Assembly: GCA_030248215.1 (NCBI GenBank)
Contig: JASANG010002672.1
Coordinates: 1-64,000, forward strand
Source of the DNA: Enoplolaimus lenunculus
Lineage: Eukaryota > Nematoda > Enoplea > Enoplida > Thoracostomopsidae
DNA length: 64,000 bases
Reading direction: 5' to 3'
In this document: positions 13,901-25,153 of the stretch, one piece after another
Layout of the letters: the number at the start of each line of letters is the position of its first letter
Numbering within the stretch: the first letter of the stretch is position 1
Notes under the pieces: generated by a model
The model's database searches: none
The model's input: only the letters and a program-made list of their open reading frames with translations
What the model was told of the DNA's origin: nothing
Made by a program: the position numbers and the translations under genes

Positions 13901-14660
13901 AATGGTACGGTCCCTACCTTACAATTTTGACCGGTTACATATATAGCACATATATAGCATACAGCAAAACTAGCGTTTGATAAATTTTGCCTGCATCACC
14001 ATACCCAGACATTTCTGGATACACCGCTACCTACAGCTCAACTGGTCATGTGTAGAACACGGGCAGAACAGTATTATAAGCGTAATCCTAAACTTAATCC
14101 TAAGCCTAAGGCTAAATCTAAGCGTAAGAATGAGTATATTTCTAGGCCTAAGCCTAAGCCTAAGCCAAGCAAAAAAAATAGTCTAAAGCTACAGCTTACT
14201 CTATTCTAGTCCCACAGAAAAGGGTTCCGCCCCTGATCTTTACATGGGCCCTTGTATCAAATATATGTACAAGTATAGGTATTTATATGAGTAAATTGAA
14301 TAAAAAACAACAGTGGACCCCTCTTTATTGCTCGTTGTTCGCACTTGGGTTGTGTCTCTTGATTAGCTTTATTGACCAATCAGCAGCTTAATATATTTGA
14401 GCCCATCATAGGCTTATACAACGTTCAAAATAGGGGCATATGTCCTTCGAAATTCGAACAAAGACTTGAAAAAAAACACACGTTTACAGGCTGTAGACTA
14501 AATCTGCAGAGGTCAAAAAAATTTTCTCTCTCGCTTAGCTCGTTCGCAAACCGCTTTTAGACTTAATAAATTCCCTCATGAAATCATGGATGTCACTGGT
14601 GCAATAGCAAAAATGAACGACTATGGAACAGAAGTTGCGGTATACAGCTGTACGTGGGCG
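7977..14660. repeat. Right arm of the giant inverted repeat
   Basis: Reverse complement of the left arm with the same elements mirrored: family A at 7975-8168, 9168-9338, 10595-10740, 10869-11082, 13133-13330 and 14044-14250; D at 12150-12392; E at 11281-11952; F at about 12420-12600; I at 8240-8406 and about 9935-10085. Sequence after 14660 is unique relative to the window. Confidence 0.97.
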
Positions 14661-14871
14661 TTTATTTCCTGGTTCACAGTGTATGACCGCAGATGAAACA
14701 AAACCGAATAGTAATCAAAATAACGGGAACAGACAACAGATATTGAAGTATAAAAGTTTCAAATTCGCTTACAAATATTTACCTGGCTTTTTTAAAAAAT
14801 TTGCAAATAATTGTGAATGCTAGCGAATTACTTAAGGTGTTGACTGAATTTTATCGTTTCTATCTCAAACC

Positions 14872-15080
14872 GGCCAATGTAACGAACAGGGTCGGAACAG
14901 TATTATAATCATATTCCTAAGCCTACGCCTAAGCCTACGCCTAAGCCTAAGCGTAAGAATGAATTAATGCCTAAGCCTAAGCCTAAACCTAAGCTTGGCA
15001 AAACAATTAGTCTAAACGCTTAAGCTTATTCTATTCTAGTGCCACAAAAAAACGTTCCGCCTCTGATCTTTACATGGGCC
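14872..15080. mobile_element. Family A MITE (TTAGGC-core, GGCC ends)
   Basis: Starts GGCCAATGTAA and ends TTTACATGGGCC, terminal inverted repeats of about 27 bp ending in CAGGG..CGGAAC. The core is GCCTAA hexamers with the block GCGTAAGAATGA. The flanks resemble an 8-bp duplication imperfectly. Confidence 0.85.
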
Positions 15081-15219
15081 CACACGCCGAACAATTGCAG
15101 CACATCTTTAACAAAAAATTGAATTGTTAATACGTGAAACACAACCAAGTATAGAACATCCTCTGACGAAACCAAGTCTTTCCAAGAAAAACGTCGTAGA
15201 TGGTTGCTTGCTGCCATGG

Positions 15220-15590
15220 TATAACCGGATGTCCGGTTCCGGTTAAATCAGTATCCGTTTTTCGTTCGGTTTAGAAATACCTGAAATTTCGTTATTTTTT
15301 ACTTAATATACTCGTATTTCAGTTAAATCAATTTTTCGATATGAATTTGCTGCAATTGTTCGATTTGAAATATAAATAACAAAATTAATCCAAAATCGCT
15401 AAAATTTTGCGTGCATCGGTTAATTTTTCAGTTTTGAATTATAGACAACCCGTTGTTTCAATTGTAATGGCAAAAAAAGCAAACACAACTGAAACATTTA
15501 TACTTCAATATCCGTTTTCCGTTTCGGTTATTTTGATCACTGCGCGTTTTTGTTAGCGTTTATTTTTTTAGCATCGGTTTACAGGTTCGT
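15220..15590. mobile_element. Old family C-like remnant
   Basis: Begins near ACCGGATGTCCGGTTCCGG and ends with CCGTTTTCCGTTTCGG, the sub-terminal motifs of family C, but the CAGGG ends are eroded. Nothing else is recognised between 15081 and 15850. Confidence 0.45.
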
Positions 15591-15851
15591 TGCTACCATA
15601 CAGTAAACCATGTAACATCTCCTAGTGGTAGGACTATCTCAAAAAATTTTCAGGGGCATAACCAAAATTGGTCCACAGAGCCCGAAGTTTTCAAGATGGT
15701 CCCAAAAATTCACAGCTGTCAATGGCAAAGATGTCTTCCCAATGTATATATGTTTAGCGTAGCCTCTATTAAAACCAGAATAGCGGCGAGTCCTAGGACG
15801 TATTTAATCACTAGTTCTACTTTTACCTTCGATTTCCAGTATCGGTTTTTC

Positions 15852-16074
15852 GGCCAATGTTACTTTGAGGGGCGTTCCTAAGCCTAAGTCTAAGTCTAAG
15901 CGTTGCAAAAATGAGTTCCTAAGCCTAAGCCAAAGTCTAAACGTTGCAAAAATGAGTTCCTAACTCTAAGCCTAAGCCTAAACCTAAGCCTAAGCCTAAG
16001 CAAAAAATGTAATCTAGAATCTAAACTTATAGACCCACTAGAAACCTGGACGCCCCTTAGTAGTGACATGGGCC
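15852..16074. mobile_element. Family B MITE with exact 8-bp duplication
   Basis: Starts GGCCAATGTTACTTTGAGGG, ends GTGACATGGGCC. Flanked by GGTTTTTC on both sides (15844-15851 and 16075-16082). The core is GCCTAA hexamers interrupted by GCGTTGCAAAAATG. Confidence 0.9.
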
Positions 16075-16239
16075 GGTTTTTCTATTAGGGGCGTATGTAT
16101 AAGGAGGCATACGGGATATATTCATGAAGAAACGACACAAACTCACTGTCATAGGATAAAACAATGTTCTCGTTCGCTACACTCGTTCAAACTACTTATT
16201 CCCATCTCGTAATAAAATCCTGGCTACGCCCAAATATAC

Positions 16240-16407
16240 AGGGCCGAAGCCAACCACCCCCATACCCTCTATTTAAAAGACACCCTACCCCAAAGAGAGC
16301 CCCCACGCTGACAAGATTTGAAACCAAAAAATTTGAAAAATATTTTGATCATCACAAGGGCTGCCCACTTGAGGGGCGCACCCCGGTCGTATCCTGCTAA
16401 GGCACTG
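16240..16407. mobile_element. Family I MITE (CAGGGCCG..CACTG ends)
   Basis: Terminal CAGGGCCGAAGCC and CCTGCTAAGGCACTG with the shared internal block TTTGAAAAATATTTTGATCA. Related copies lie at 17590-17760, 19028-19202 and in both palindrome arms. The flanks CAAATATA and TAAATATG resemble an 8-bp duplication. Confidence 0.65.
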
Positions 16408-16605
16408 TAAATATGAAGATGTCATCGACAGTGTGTGTGTGTGCCGAAAACAAGCAAATCTTGAACCGTTTCACGCAATGCTGTGAAAAATGAAACAGAC
16501 CGGGTACTGGCACAAAAACTGCCGAAGCTATGAGAACTCAGATCAAATTGTAGTTTTCGTCTCACGGTCTGTGATACCGAATCAAATCAAAATTGAAGCG
16601 GCAGG

Positions 16606-16806
16606 GTCGGGTTACTTTTAGGACCGTCCCGGGTGCTGGCTGGACTACAAAAGAGCAGGTTTAGATTTTACGCTTATTTTTGTTATCTTTATTCGTAGGC
16701 TTAAACCAGGTTTAGGTGTTTTATTCGCACACTGAGGCTCAGGCATAAGTTTAGGCTTAGGAATATGGTTTTATTACAGTTACGCCCGTCAACGTAACAT
16801 TGACCG
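16606..16806. mobile_element. Degenerate family B MITE
   Basis: Has GGTTACTTTTAGGACCG at the left, TTACGCCCGTCAACGTAACA at the right and a weak TTAGGC core. The following stretch 16810-17260 holds only scattered TTAGGC-like fragments. Confidence 0.6.
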
Positions 16807-17262
16807 TCGCTGCTATGCTAAGCGTCGGATTCAGCAAGGGTTAGTGTGAGTAGGGGCAAACGGCTTTTGGATACATCTGAGCCCCCACCGAACATGATGT
16901 GACCCCTGGTCGTAAAAGTATTATCTTGTCAGGTAACATAGTGATCGGATTCAGTAGATCGAGTCTTTGGCTTAAGCTTTAGGCTCAGACTTTTGTTTAT
17001 ACTTAGAAGTTTAGCATTAGCGTGAGTCTAAAGCGTAAAATCTAAGTGTAGTTTTAGGAAAATAGTAATAAGAGATATGGGTGGAATTTTTCTAGTCTTT
17101 CAAATTAACACTGATACTTATGCACCGCAAGTAAAAATAAAACTTCAAAGTGTGATTTGGTCAAAAAAATATTTAGGTTTCAAACACCGATTCAAATCTT
17201 AAAATTGGATTGGTGGAAACTTAATATTTTGCCAAAGACCTTTACTATCTAAACCATCTTCT

Positions 17263-17415
17263 AACGCCTGTAACCCCGCTGCCAGTTCACCTCGCTAGGG
17301 GGGGCTAAAGATTTTTCACCGAGAGGCATATAAGGGTTTTCGTTGACTGATATACAAGGTTGAAAATTTTCTATGGGGGCAACAGTTTTCCAGGAGGGGC
17401 TGAGCCCTTTGTTTT
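17263..17415. mobile_element. Family F element (CCCGTAGCCAG type)
   Basis: Shares CACCTxGCTAGGGGGG, TTTTCGTTGACT and GAAAATTTTCTA in order with copies at 2076-2236, 48594-48764, 52485-52640 and 53385-53535. The last four retain terminal GCCCGTAGCCAG-like sequence. No coding capacity. Confidence 0.6.
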
Positions 17416-17589
17416 TCGCTTTTTTGCCGCAGAAAACGATTATTCTCATCTCATGCCAGTGTACCGCTATGAAGCTTAACAGTAGTATAAGCATATACAT
17501 AAAGCCTAAGCGTAAGCATCAACGTAAAGATTAGCTTATAATTAAGCCTAATTTTATGGCTAAGCCTAAAGCTAAAATTGGTTTTGTTG

Positions 17590-17760
17590 GCAGTTCCGGG
17601 GCAGCCACCCTTCGGGGCCCCCACCCCGAAAGGGCCGTCATCCTGACCGGTTGAAACAAAAACCGCTCAAGTTTTGAAATGTGTCCGGTTTCTCGCTTGC
17701 GAGATTGGGGGCCCACACCCTGGAATTTGCTGAAGCCAACATCCCTGCCTGCTCCGGCAC
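17590..17760. mobile_element. Family I MITE
   Basis: Left end near AGTTCCGGGGCAGCCACCC, right end GCCTGCTCCGGCACTG. It is a degenerate relative of the 16240 copy. Confidence 0.5.
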
Positions 17761-18564
17761 TGTTTATTGGTATTCCACATATAAACGGCATACCCTCAAA
17801 GTACGCATGAGCAACAGCTTCAATCACAGCTGTTACCACTGATTGAAACTTTTTGCATGAATTATCTTCTAACTCGATATCAAATAATTACGTCAAGCCG
17901 TCTAAACGTTGTTTACACTTTATTTAAAAAAATAAACATCTACAATGTTACCATTCCATTTGGGTTAGCGTTATACTTGTCGCACGTTTCCACAGTCCGT
18001 CGCACTTCGACGGGACTCTATCGAGTTGTGGTCTCCTATTAGGGATACGGACTCGTATTAATTGGGACTCAACATTGGGACCGTCCTCTTATTACCACCT
18101 TCTTATTCGGTTCACTACAGAAGTTCATAGACGTCAATTAGCCATATTAGATTGCGTACATCGTACATGGGCAAAATTCAATTCAGTATCGAATTTGATT
18201 CGTTACTCTAAGTATTAATATTAATGTTAGCTGTATTCATAGCAGCATATGACACATACTCAAGTTTTAAAAGTATATTCGTAAACTAAATGAACTTAAA
18301 CCATAGAAAACAGCTCTGGCATAATTTAAAAATATGTGTCCAAAAGGATTAAAAAATAAATAACAGTCCAAACCCCGAATACCGATTGGAACATCCAAAA
18401 TAAAACTCAAATATATCAGTCACACCGTCTTGGTTCTGGTCGCTACAGTATTACTGTTGATTGGTCCTGCTCACATTTGAGAATACGAGTCCTATAGGCT
18501 GTCGCCTACACGAGAAATTAGGATCGATGACAGCCTACTGCCGAAAATTGATAAAAATATTGAT

Positions 18565-18840
18565 TTTAACACTTTCTCACATGAAAATTTTCAATTTCAA
18601 ATAAAGACGTAATTTCAAGGTAAAATTCGAACCCCAGTCTCACGGGTGGGAGGCGTTTACGATAACCGCTGAGCTATAGGAGCTTGACGCTCGTGCCCGA
18701 GGGGACTATCGCGTCTTGTAGAGATTTTGTACTGCAAATATATGTTAGAATTATTGAACGCTGCTTACAGTGTCTGTGTCGCTCATACATTGCTTGTATT
18801 TTGTTGCTCATAGTATACTGTATGAGTTAAAGGGTTAATA
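18565..18840 (-). mobile_element. Family D element (TTAA ends, tRNA-like promoter)
   Basis: Ends TTAACACTTTCTCACATG and AAAGGGTTAA. On the - strand it contains A-box-like TAGCTCAGCGG and B-box-like GGTTCGAATTT-type sequence. Between 17840 and 18565 I see only fragments, including family E-like ATTAGGGATACGGACTC at about 18038. Confidence 0.7.
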
Positions 18841-19681
18841 GGAACGTTTTTCGCAAATCAAAATCTAAGTTTCAACAACAATACAGAGTGCTTATCGGAA
18901 AATAATGATTTGGTATTCGAGAGAAAGGCCGATTTACACTGTCGTGTTGTTTCAAAATAGCAACTACAAATCACGCATATCAATGAGAAAGAAGCTAAAT
19001 GTTGCATTAAGACAGTAATGCGAGCCAGAGCCGGAACAGTCACCCCCTATACCCCACTTTGGGGTCCCGTACAATAGAGCGCCCCCCATCTACCCTAATA
19101 AAGTTTTCAGCAAAAAAATTTGACAAATATTTTGATCATCGCGAAAAGTCTTCACCTTTGCATTTTGGGAGCCTCTATCTACACTGGCCTGATCAGTCAC
19201 TGGGCGTAGTCCATCGGCCTGGTACTCTTACCTGCTCAGGCACTGGGCTTAGTCCATCGGCCTGGTACTCTTAGCGCCGTTTCGTACTGTCTCAATACTG
19301 AACTGGAGTGTGATTAAAGTTTTAGACTATTTTTTGCTTACGCAATTTTCTTCCTAAAAATTGTCGCAGTAGTTTTAGCAAATTTATTGAAACGGTGTTA
19401 AAAACTGTTAAAAACAATAAAAAATATGGTTACGTTTCCAATATGCAGGATGTATTAATATTCAACTTCCACAATATCATGCGTACACCGGGTAACTTTT
19501 GAGAGGGCAGTATGATGGACACTGAAGCCAAAAAATAGCAAAAAACAGCATTGCAAACATTGGTATATGTAAAGTTAACGAGACTTTATCGTGATCAGAG
19601 TTTTATCAAAGTTTCCGGTTGGTAATAGTTAATATTAAATTATGCTGTTTAGTTCTGCAGCCAGGAATTATATATTTGCAA

Positions 19682-20255
19682 TGGCCAATGTAAAGAACAG
19701 GGGTGGAACAGTATTTAGCATATTCCTAAGCTTAAGCCTAAGCCTAAGCCTAAGCGTAAGAATGAGTTTATTCCTAAAAAGCCTAAGCCTAAGCGTACGA
19801 ATAAGTTTATTCGTAAGCCTACAAGCCCTACTTGTAGCGCATAATGACTCCAGGACCATAAATTTTGAAAGTACATTTATAAGTATTAAAACCTTGTATT
19901 ATCGCTCAAGCTATTGACACAAGACAAATAAATGTTTAATTCAACGGATAATTGCAGTACCGGAAATATGTCAGCAACGAAGGGCGGCGGAGCGTGGGTT
20001 AAAAATAAATAACAGTCCGTAACCGAATAACATTGAGGGGGTTCCCTCTGGAGAGGACAAATAAATATCAGACCCCCCTTTTATTCGGGACACTACAGTA
20101 AGCCTAAGCCTAAGCTTAAACCTAAGCGTAAGAATGAGTTTACACCTAAGCCTAAGCCTATGCCTAAGCGAAGCAAAAAAATAAGTCTAAAGCGTAAGCT
20201 TACCCTATTGCAGTCCCACAGAAAAACGTTCCGCCCGTGATCTTTATGTGGGCCT
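19682..20255. mobile_element. Family A MITE split by a family E insertion
   Basis: Left half 19682-19828 starts GGCCAATGTAAAGAACAGGG. The right half 20102-20255 ends GATCTTTATGTGGGCC. Both halves carry TTAGGC-type core, and the segment between them is family E. Confidence 0.82.
19829..20101 (-). mobile_element. Family E (pogo-like ends) fragment nested in family A
   Basis: Reverse complement of the left part of the full copy at 25606-26027, including the ATTCGGTTACGGACTG block. The right end TTATTCGGGACACTACAGTA is intact. The left side is an internal breakpoint at the GTCATTATGCGCTAC-type block. Confidence 0.75.
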
Positions 20256-20462
20256 TAGCAATGCTGGCGAAGAGGCATATTGTGTCCAACAAAAATTTTC
20301 CTAACATAGAATTCGGAGCACAGGACACTTTTCTTCATTTTAGGTTGATAGGCTTATACCAAAAGGATTAGCTATGCTTAAGCCTAAACTCTAATCGTTT
20401 GTCTAAGCGTATAGCGAAACTTAAACTAATGCGATAACCGTAATTGCGGATTTAAAGTCAAG

Positions 20463-20828
20463 CCCATGTATATAACAGGGCCGTAACAGTAGTTTAACAT
20501 ATTACTAAGCCTAAAGCCAAAGCCTAAAGTCAAAACCTAAACGTAAATACAAGCTTACACCTAAGACTAAGCGTAAGCATAAGCCGGTCCATGTAAAGAT
20601 CAGGGGCGGAACATTTTTTGTGGGACTAGAAAAGAGTAAGCTAAAAGCGTTAGACTAATTTTTTGCTTGGCTTAGGCTTAGGCTTAGGAATACGCTTGTA
20701 TTACTGTTCCGCCCTTGTTCTTCACATTGGTCGCATATAAGCATAACCGAAAAATAGACAAAACCTTAAGCTTTTACTCCATTGCAGTCTCGCAGTAAAA
20801 CGTTCAGCCCCTGATCTTTACAAGGATC
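20463..20828. mobile_element. Family A MITE interrupted by another family A copy
   Basis: The outer copy starts CCATGTATATAACAGGGCCG and resumes after the inner copy with GTAAAACGTTCAGCCCCTGA. The inner copy spans about 20585-20732. Nothing is recognised from 20830 to 21146. Confidence 0.7.
20585..20732. mobile_element. Inner family A MITE
   Basis: Complete ends GGTCCATGTAAAGATCAGGG and GTTCTTCACATTGGTC inside the outer copy. This shows that the family was active at more than one time. Confidence 0.75.
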
Positions 20829-21146
20829 AAAATTCAACAAGAGCCGAATTCGTTTTATTCCACAAAAAAAATTTTGGGCCAAACAGAAACCAAGATGCCC
20901 GAGTTAAGCTGCCGCGCCTTCTATGGTCCTAACCAGGATTTACAGCCGTGATATTGTTCTGTTAGCAAGCACAAACTTTGAACGACAGAAAATAAGTATT
21001 AACCATAAACTGTTTTACGGAAGTAAACTCGAATGTTTCGAGGCTGCGATATATCATTGAAACAACAGCTTTAACTGTTCCGTCAATTGAAATTTTGAAA
21101 ATCAGTTCTTATTCTTTGTAAAGATAAATCTCTTATAAACCAGGGC

Positions 21147-21330
21147 GGCCTATGTTACTATAAAGGGCTTCCAGGGTTCTGATGGTTCTATAAAAGAGTA
21201 GGTTTAGATTCTAGATTACATTTTTTGCTTAGACTTAGGCTTATAGGAACACATTTTTGTAACCCTTAGGCTGAGGCTTTGGCTTAGGAATACGCTAAAT
21301 CTACTGTTACGCCCCTTAAAGTAACATTGG
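21147..21330. mobile_element. Family B MITE
   Basis: Ends GGCCTATGTTACTATAAAGG and CTTAAAGTAACATTGGCC. Flanked by ACCAGGGC on the left and AACCAGGGC on the right, an 8-9 bp target duplication. Confidence 0.82.
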
Positions 21331-21593
21331 CCAACCAGGGCTATCACGTATAAGAGATTTTGTGGCTCCGTTGAAAAAAGTTATCGTGAACGTCTCGTGA
21401 TTTTGAATTTAATCTTCTGGGTTCAAATTTTGTCAAAACAACTGAGTCTGCCCGGTTCCGTTCATCTGCGGAAATTCAAAAGCTTTGACTCTAAAAATGA
21501 GTTTACGATGTTGAAAAATTGACGGTTGGTGTCGGAAGGCATAAAAGCTGCATTGTGTCCCTCATTTTGCTCCTGGGTGGCAAAAAGGTACAA

Positions 21594-21594
21594 C

Positions 21595-21630
<36 letters not shown>

Positions 21631-21675
21631 GATTATTATTATTATTATTATTTATTATTTTTATTATTATTATTA

Positions 21676-21736
<61 letters not shown>

Positions 21737-21789
21737 CATTATTATTATTATTGTTATGATTATTATTATTATTGTTGTTGTTGTTGTTT
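21594..21789. repeat. (TTA)n / (TTG)n microsatellite
   Basis: About 180 bp of near-perfect TTA triplets passing into GTT. The long Asn, Ile and Tyr homopolymer reading frames here are by-products. The next 22 bases onward to about 22040 hold short imperfect direct repeats of GACAGCTTCGA. Confidence 0.97.
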
Positions 21790-22039
21790 ATAGCCAATGT
21801 AAGAGAGGCATCCCATTTTTCGGGAGACAGCAATTGGCCCTGAGTGCAACGATAAACACTCGTGTATTTGGATTTTTGTTGCGACAGGCGGGACAGCTTT
21901 GCGCCTATGTTTTAGCTGTGTCCAAGGGACAGCTCGACAGCTTCGAGCCTATGTTTTTCTGGGCTTGCCAGGACAGCTTCGACCTGTTTTCGCTGGGTTG
22001 GTCGGGAAAGCCGAGACAATTTTGAGACTTGACCTGTTC

Positions 22040-22415
22040 TTGTGCCTAAACCCACGAGCTTCTTCTTAAGCTTCAGCCTATGGACTAAGTCTATTGTCAG
22101 CTATATGTCTGCTCAAAACCAACCCCTGCCTAAGCGTAAGCCTAAACCTAAAGCGTAAACCTAAATCATAAACCGAAGCCTAATCCTATAAGCCTTACGC
22201 TTTGTCCAAAACCCAAACCAAACAATAAGCTACGCCTGAGCGTTAGCCAATGCTTTAAAGCCTAATCTTATAAGCAAGCTTACTCCCAAGTCTAAGCTTA
22301 AGCCTTATCCTAAACCTGAGCCTAAAGCCTTAGCGTAAAAGAAAAACTCGCTAAAGTTTAAGCTTACCCTATTGCAGTCTCGCGAAACACTGCCCGCTCC
22401 TGTTTTATACATGGA
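22040..22415. mobile_element. Degenerate family A copy
   Basis: Irregular CCTAAGC-type core followed by a recognisable right end: CTATTGCAGTCTCGCGAAAC and CCTGTTTTATACATGG. Confidence 0.5.
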
Positions 22416-22576
22416 TCGAAACCGCTATTATGAACGTATTTTCGACTTCGACGAAACGGTATTTCAGAATTAATATAAGCGTTTTTTTCAAAACACAAAA
22501 AAATGCGTTGCATTATTTGTATGCCATACTTAAACACTCGTTTTGTATTTTAGTGTTTGTCGATCTCATTCATAAT

Positions 22577-22630
22577 CAGGATGTAACCGAATATCCGCTT
22601 CCGTTATTTTTAATATCCGTTTAACACCCT
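22577..22630. mobile_element. Short family C MITE
   Basis: 54 bp from CAGGATGTAACCGAATATCC to ATCCGTTTAACACCCTG, flanked by TTCATAAT and TTTATAAT (7 of 8 identical). Confidence 0.65.
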
Positions 22631-22642
22631 GTTTATAATGCC

Positions 22643-23250
22643 GGCCCATGTAAACATCAGGGGCGGAACGTTTATCTGTGGCACTAGAAAAGAGTAAGCA
22701 TAAGCTTTAGACTGATTTTTGCACGGCTTAGGCATAGGTTTAGGAATATGCTCATTCTTACGATTAGGTTTAGGCATATGCTCATTCTTACGATTAGGCT
22801 TAGGTTTAGGAATATGCTCATTCTTACGATTAGGCTTAGGTTTAGGAATATGCTCATTCTTACGCTTAGGTTTAGGCATATGCTCATTCTTACGATTAGG
22901 CTTAGGTTTAGGAATATGCTCATTCTTACGCTTAGGTTTAGGCATATGCTCATTCTTACGATTAGGCTTAGGTTTAGGAATATGCTCATTCTTACGCTTA
23001 GGTTTAGGCATATGCTCATTCTTACGATTAGGCTTAGGTTTAGGAATATGCTCATTCTTACGCTTAGGTTTAGGCATATGCTCATTCTTACCATTAGGCT
23101 TAGGTTTAGGAATATGCTCATTCTTACGCTTAGGCTTAGGCTTAGGCTTAGTAATATGCTCATTCTTATGCTTAGGCTTAGGCCTAGGCTTAGGCTTAGG
23201 CTTAGGAATACGCTTATAATACTGTTCCGGCCCTGTTCTTTACATTGGCC
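22643..23250. mobile_element. Family A MITE with expanded minisatellite core, exact 8-bp duplication
   Basis: GGCCCATGTAAACATCAGGG to TTCTTTACATTGGCC, 608 bp against about 200 bp for most copies. ATAATGCC flanks both ends (22635-22642, 23251-23258). The core is about twelve alternating units of TTAGGC-type hexamers plus ATATGCTCATTCTTACG. Because the unit lengths are multiples of 3, frames stay open on both strands, producing repeated KPKRKNEHIP-like peptides. I do not regard these as a gene. Confidence 0.95.
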
Positions 23251-23638
23251 ATAATGCCATTGAACGTGCTTCAAACACTTTTGGTGACATTTTAGTGAAC
23301 GGATTAAAACCTTAACTTCCAGGCTAAACTCTGAGTCCAGTGCCGGTTTTGTTATAGAGAAATACGGGATATTTTGTCACAGTTTGTTGTCAATTTCAGT
23401 TAAGGTTAATTGTGTTTTTAGTACAAATATACTGAAATTGTTTGATATTTCGACCTTGGATTGAAGACTAAAAACTTTAATAGGGGCATACAAGCGCAAC
23501 CAATGACTTTGATAAGCGAGGTTGAAACGTTTCTGGTTGGAACATATTAAACGGAGATTTCAGCGTTCTTCCGCCGGCAGGATTCCTTTGGCTACGGACT
23601 AGAAAAACTCACTTTATCCATTACCATGCATGCTATGT

Positions 23639-23894
23639 TCACTGTATTAAATTCCAGTGAGTTGATTTTAACTGAGAATGAGTTGAATTACACAAAATGA
23701 GTTACGACTATTAGAACTCATAATTCTGAGTTGATTCAACTGTATTCTAATTAAATTAAACAATTTTCTGGAATCAACTCTACTCAGGGTGAGAATCAAT
23801 TAAACACAGGGTGAGTTAAAGTTTACTGTTATTAACTTCGAAATGACTAACTTTCCGTCTGAATCGATCAAAGAAGTCATCGGAATTTACAGTG
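23639..23894. mobile_element. Family G MITE (CACTGTAAATT ends)
   Basis: Inverted-repeat element rich in GAGTTGATT and AACTCA motifs, ending GGAATTTACAGTG. Related copies: 23921-24172, 26476-26726 and 42636-42886. No gene is seen from 23260 to 23640. Confidence 0.75.
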
Positions 23895-23920
23895 TTTATA
23901 GGAAGCAGCATGTTATAATA

Positions 23921-24172
23921 CACTGTAAATTCTAATGAGTTGATTAATCAATTCAGTTAGCGAGTAAGTTATTTCTGAATTAAGATCAGTATACATTAAC
24001 TCACTTTGAGTTGAGTTGATTCTCATTCTGAGCTGAGTTGACTCTGGGTGAGTTGATTAATTAACTCAGAATGAATTGAATCAACTCAAGATTCTGAGTT
24101 CTGATAGTCCTAACTCAGTCTGAGTGATTCAACTCATTCTGAGTTAAAATCAACTCACTGAAATTTACAGTG
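23921..24172. mobile_element. Family G MITE, best copy
   Basis: CACTGTAAATTCTAATGAG to CTGAAATTTACAGTG, flanked by TA on both sides. This suggests a Tc1/mariner-type target. The whole element is a long imperfect palindrome. Confidence 0.8.
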
Positions 24173-24945
24173 TATATGCATATTTGGCTAAAAATATTTA
24201 TTAAAAACATATTCATAATCAGTCTATATTTTCAAAGTTTGAGTTTCAGCACTGATCCATGGCTCGAAAAAACGCCTCGCTGGGTTGTGGGCAGCTAGAA
24301 AAAACGACAAAGAAATAATAAAAATAATAATATATAAAAAATGGTAATAACATAATGAACCCCGTAGCTATTAAATCATATACAATATTGGGTACAACCA
24401 GCAAGGACATTCTTGTTTGAACACTGTTAATTTCATTGAGTTAATCAACTCAGCTGCCGAGTTTTAGCTTGAGTAGTATTCTTCGAATCCTAGCCTGAAA
24501 ATGGTGTCTACTGAAATAGAAAATATTCATGCAGGAAAACGTTAATATACTTTGAGATCTTATGCCAATCTACCAAACATTTTCACACAGGCGCTGGAAC
24601 AATTTTTTCAAGGGGTGTCCAATACGAGATCAGCAGCTAACAGCAAAAACGGGGGGAGGGAGTATAATAAAGACTGACAACATATCCTATCTTAGCTACG
24701 CTATTAAGAGTCAATCTGTGAATAGATTAGGTTAAATAGCTAGGGAACGAGAAGCCAGGACATTTTTTTGCATTAAATGTTTCACATTCATGAGTTTTAG
24801 TGGATTTTCGGTGACGTCACGAGAGTCGACTGATACTCCGGCCAAACATACCTGGTTCCCCGTGCCTGGTCACTTTGACTATGGCCGAAAGCGATCGCAG
24901 AAAATGTGTGCGAAAATCTGAATTCGGCAAAAAATCTTTAATGTA

Positions 24946-25153
24946 CACTGTAAAAAATGGTGAGTCAAATTGGCTGTCTCGGAAACACGCTTTTCCTGAC
25001 TGCACAAACTGAATAAATTCGACTCCACCAGAGTCAAACGTGTGACATAGTGCATCGAATTGGACTCCGGTGGAGTCGAATTTGACTCAGTTTGCGTAGT
25101 CAAGCAAAGCCTATTTCCGAAAGATTCAATTTGACTCACCGTTTTTTGCAGTG
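24946..25153. mobile_element. Family H MITE (CACTGCAAAAAATGG ends)
   Basis: CACTGTAAAAAATGGTGAGT to ACCGTTTTTTGCAGTG, flanked by TA. The palindrome is built of GAGTCGAAT motifs. Other copies: 46434-46639, 50832-51032, and half copies in the palindrome arms. 24175-24940 holds only a family D fragment near 24475-24545. Confidence 0.8.

Noticed and set aside
14101-14170. Interstitial telomere from TTAGGC repeats
   Set aside because: The hexamers are interrupted, present in both orientations and always bounded by MITE ends.
21503-21833. Poly-Asn, poly-Ile and poly-Tyr frames as coding
   Set aside because: Direct translation of a (TTA)n microsatellite.
22610-23277. Open frames of 155-196 codons (KPKRKNEH repeats and mirror frames) as protein genes
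   Set aside because: They are read-through of the minisatellite core of a family A MITE and are open on both strands equally.
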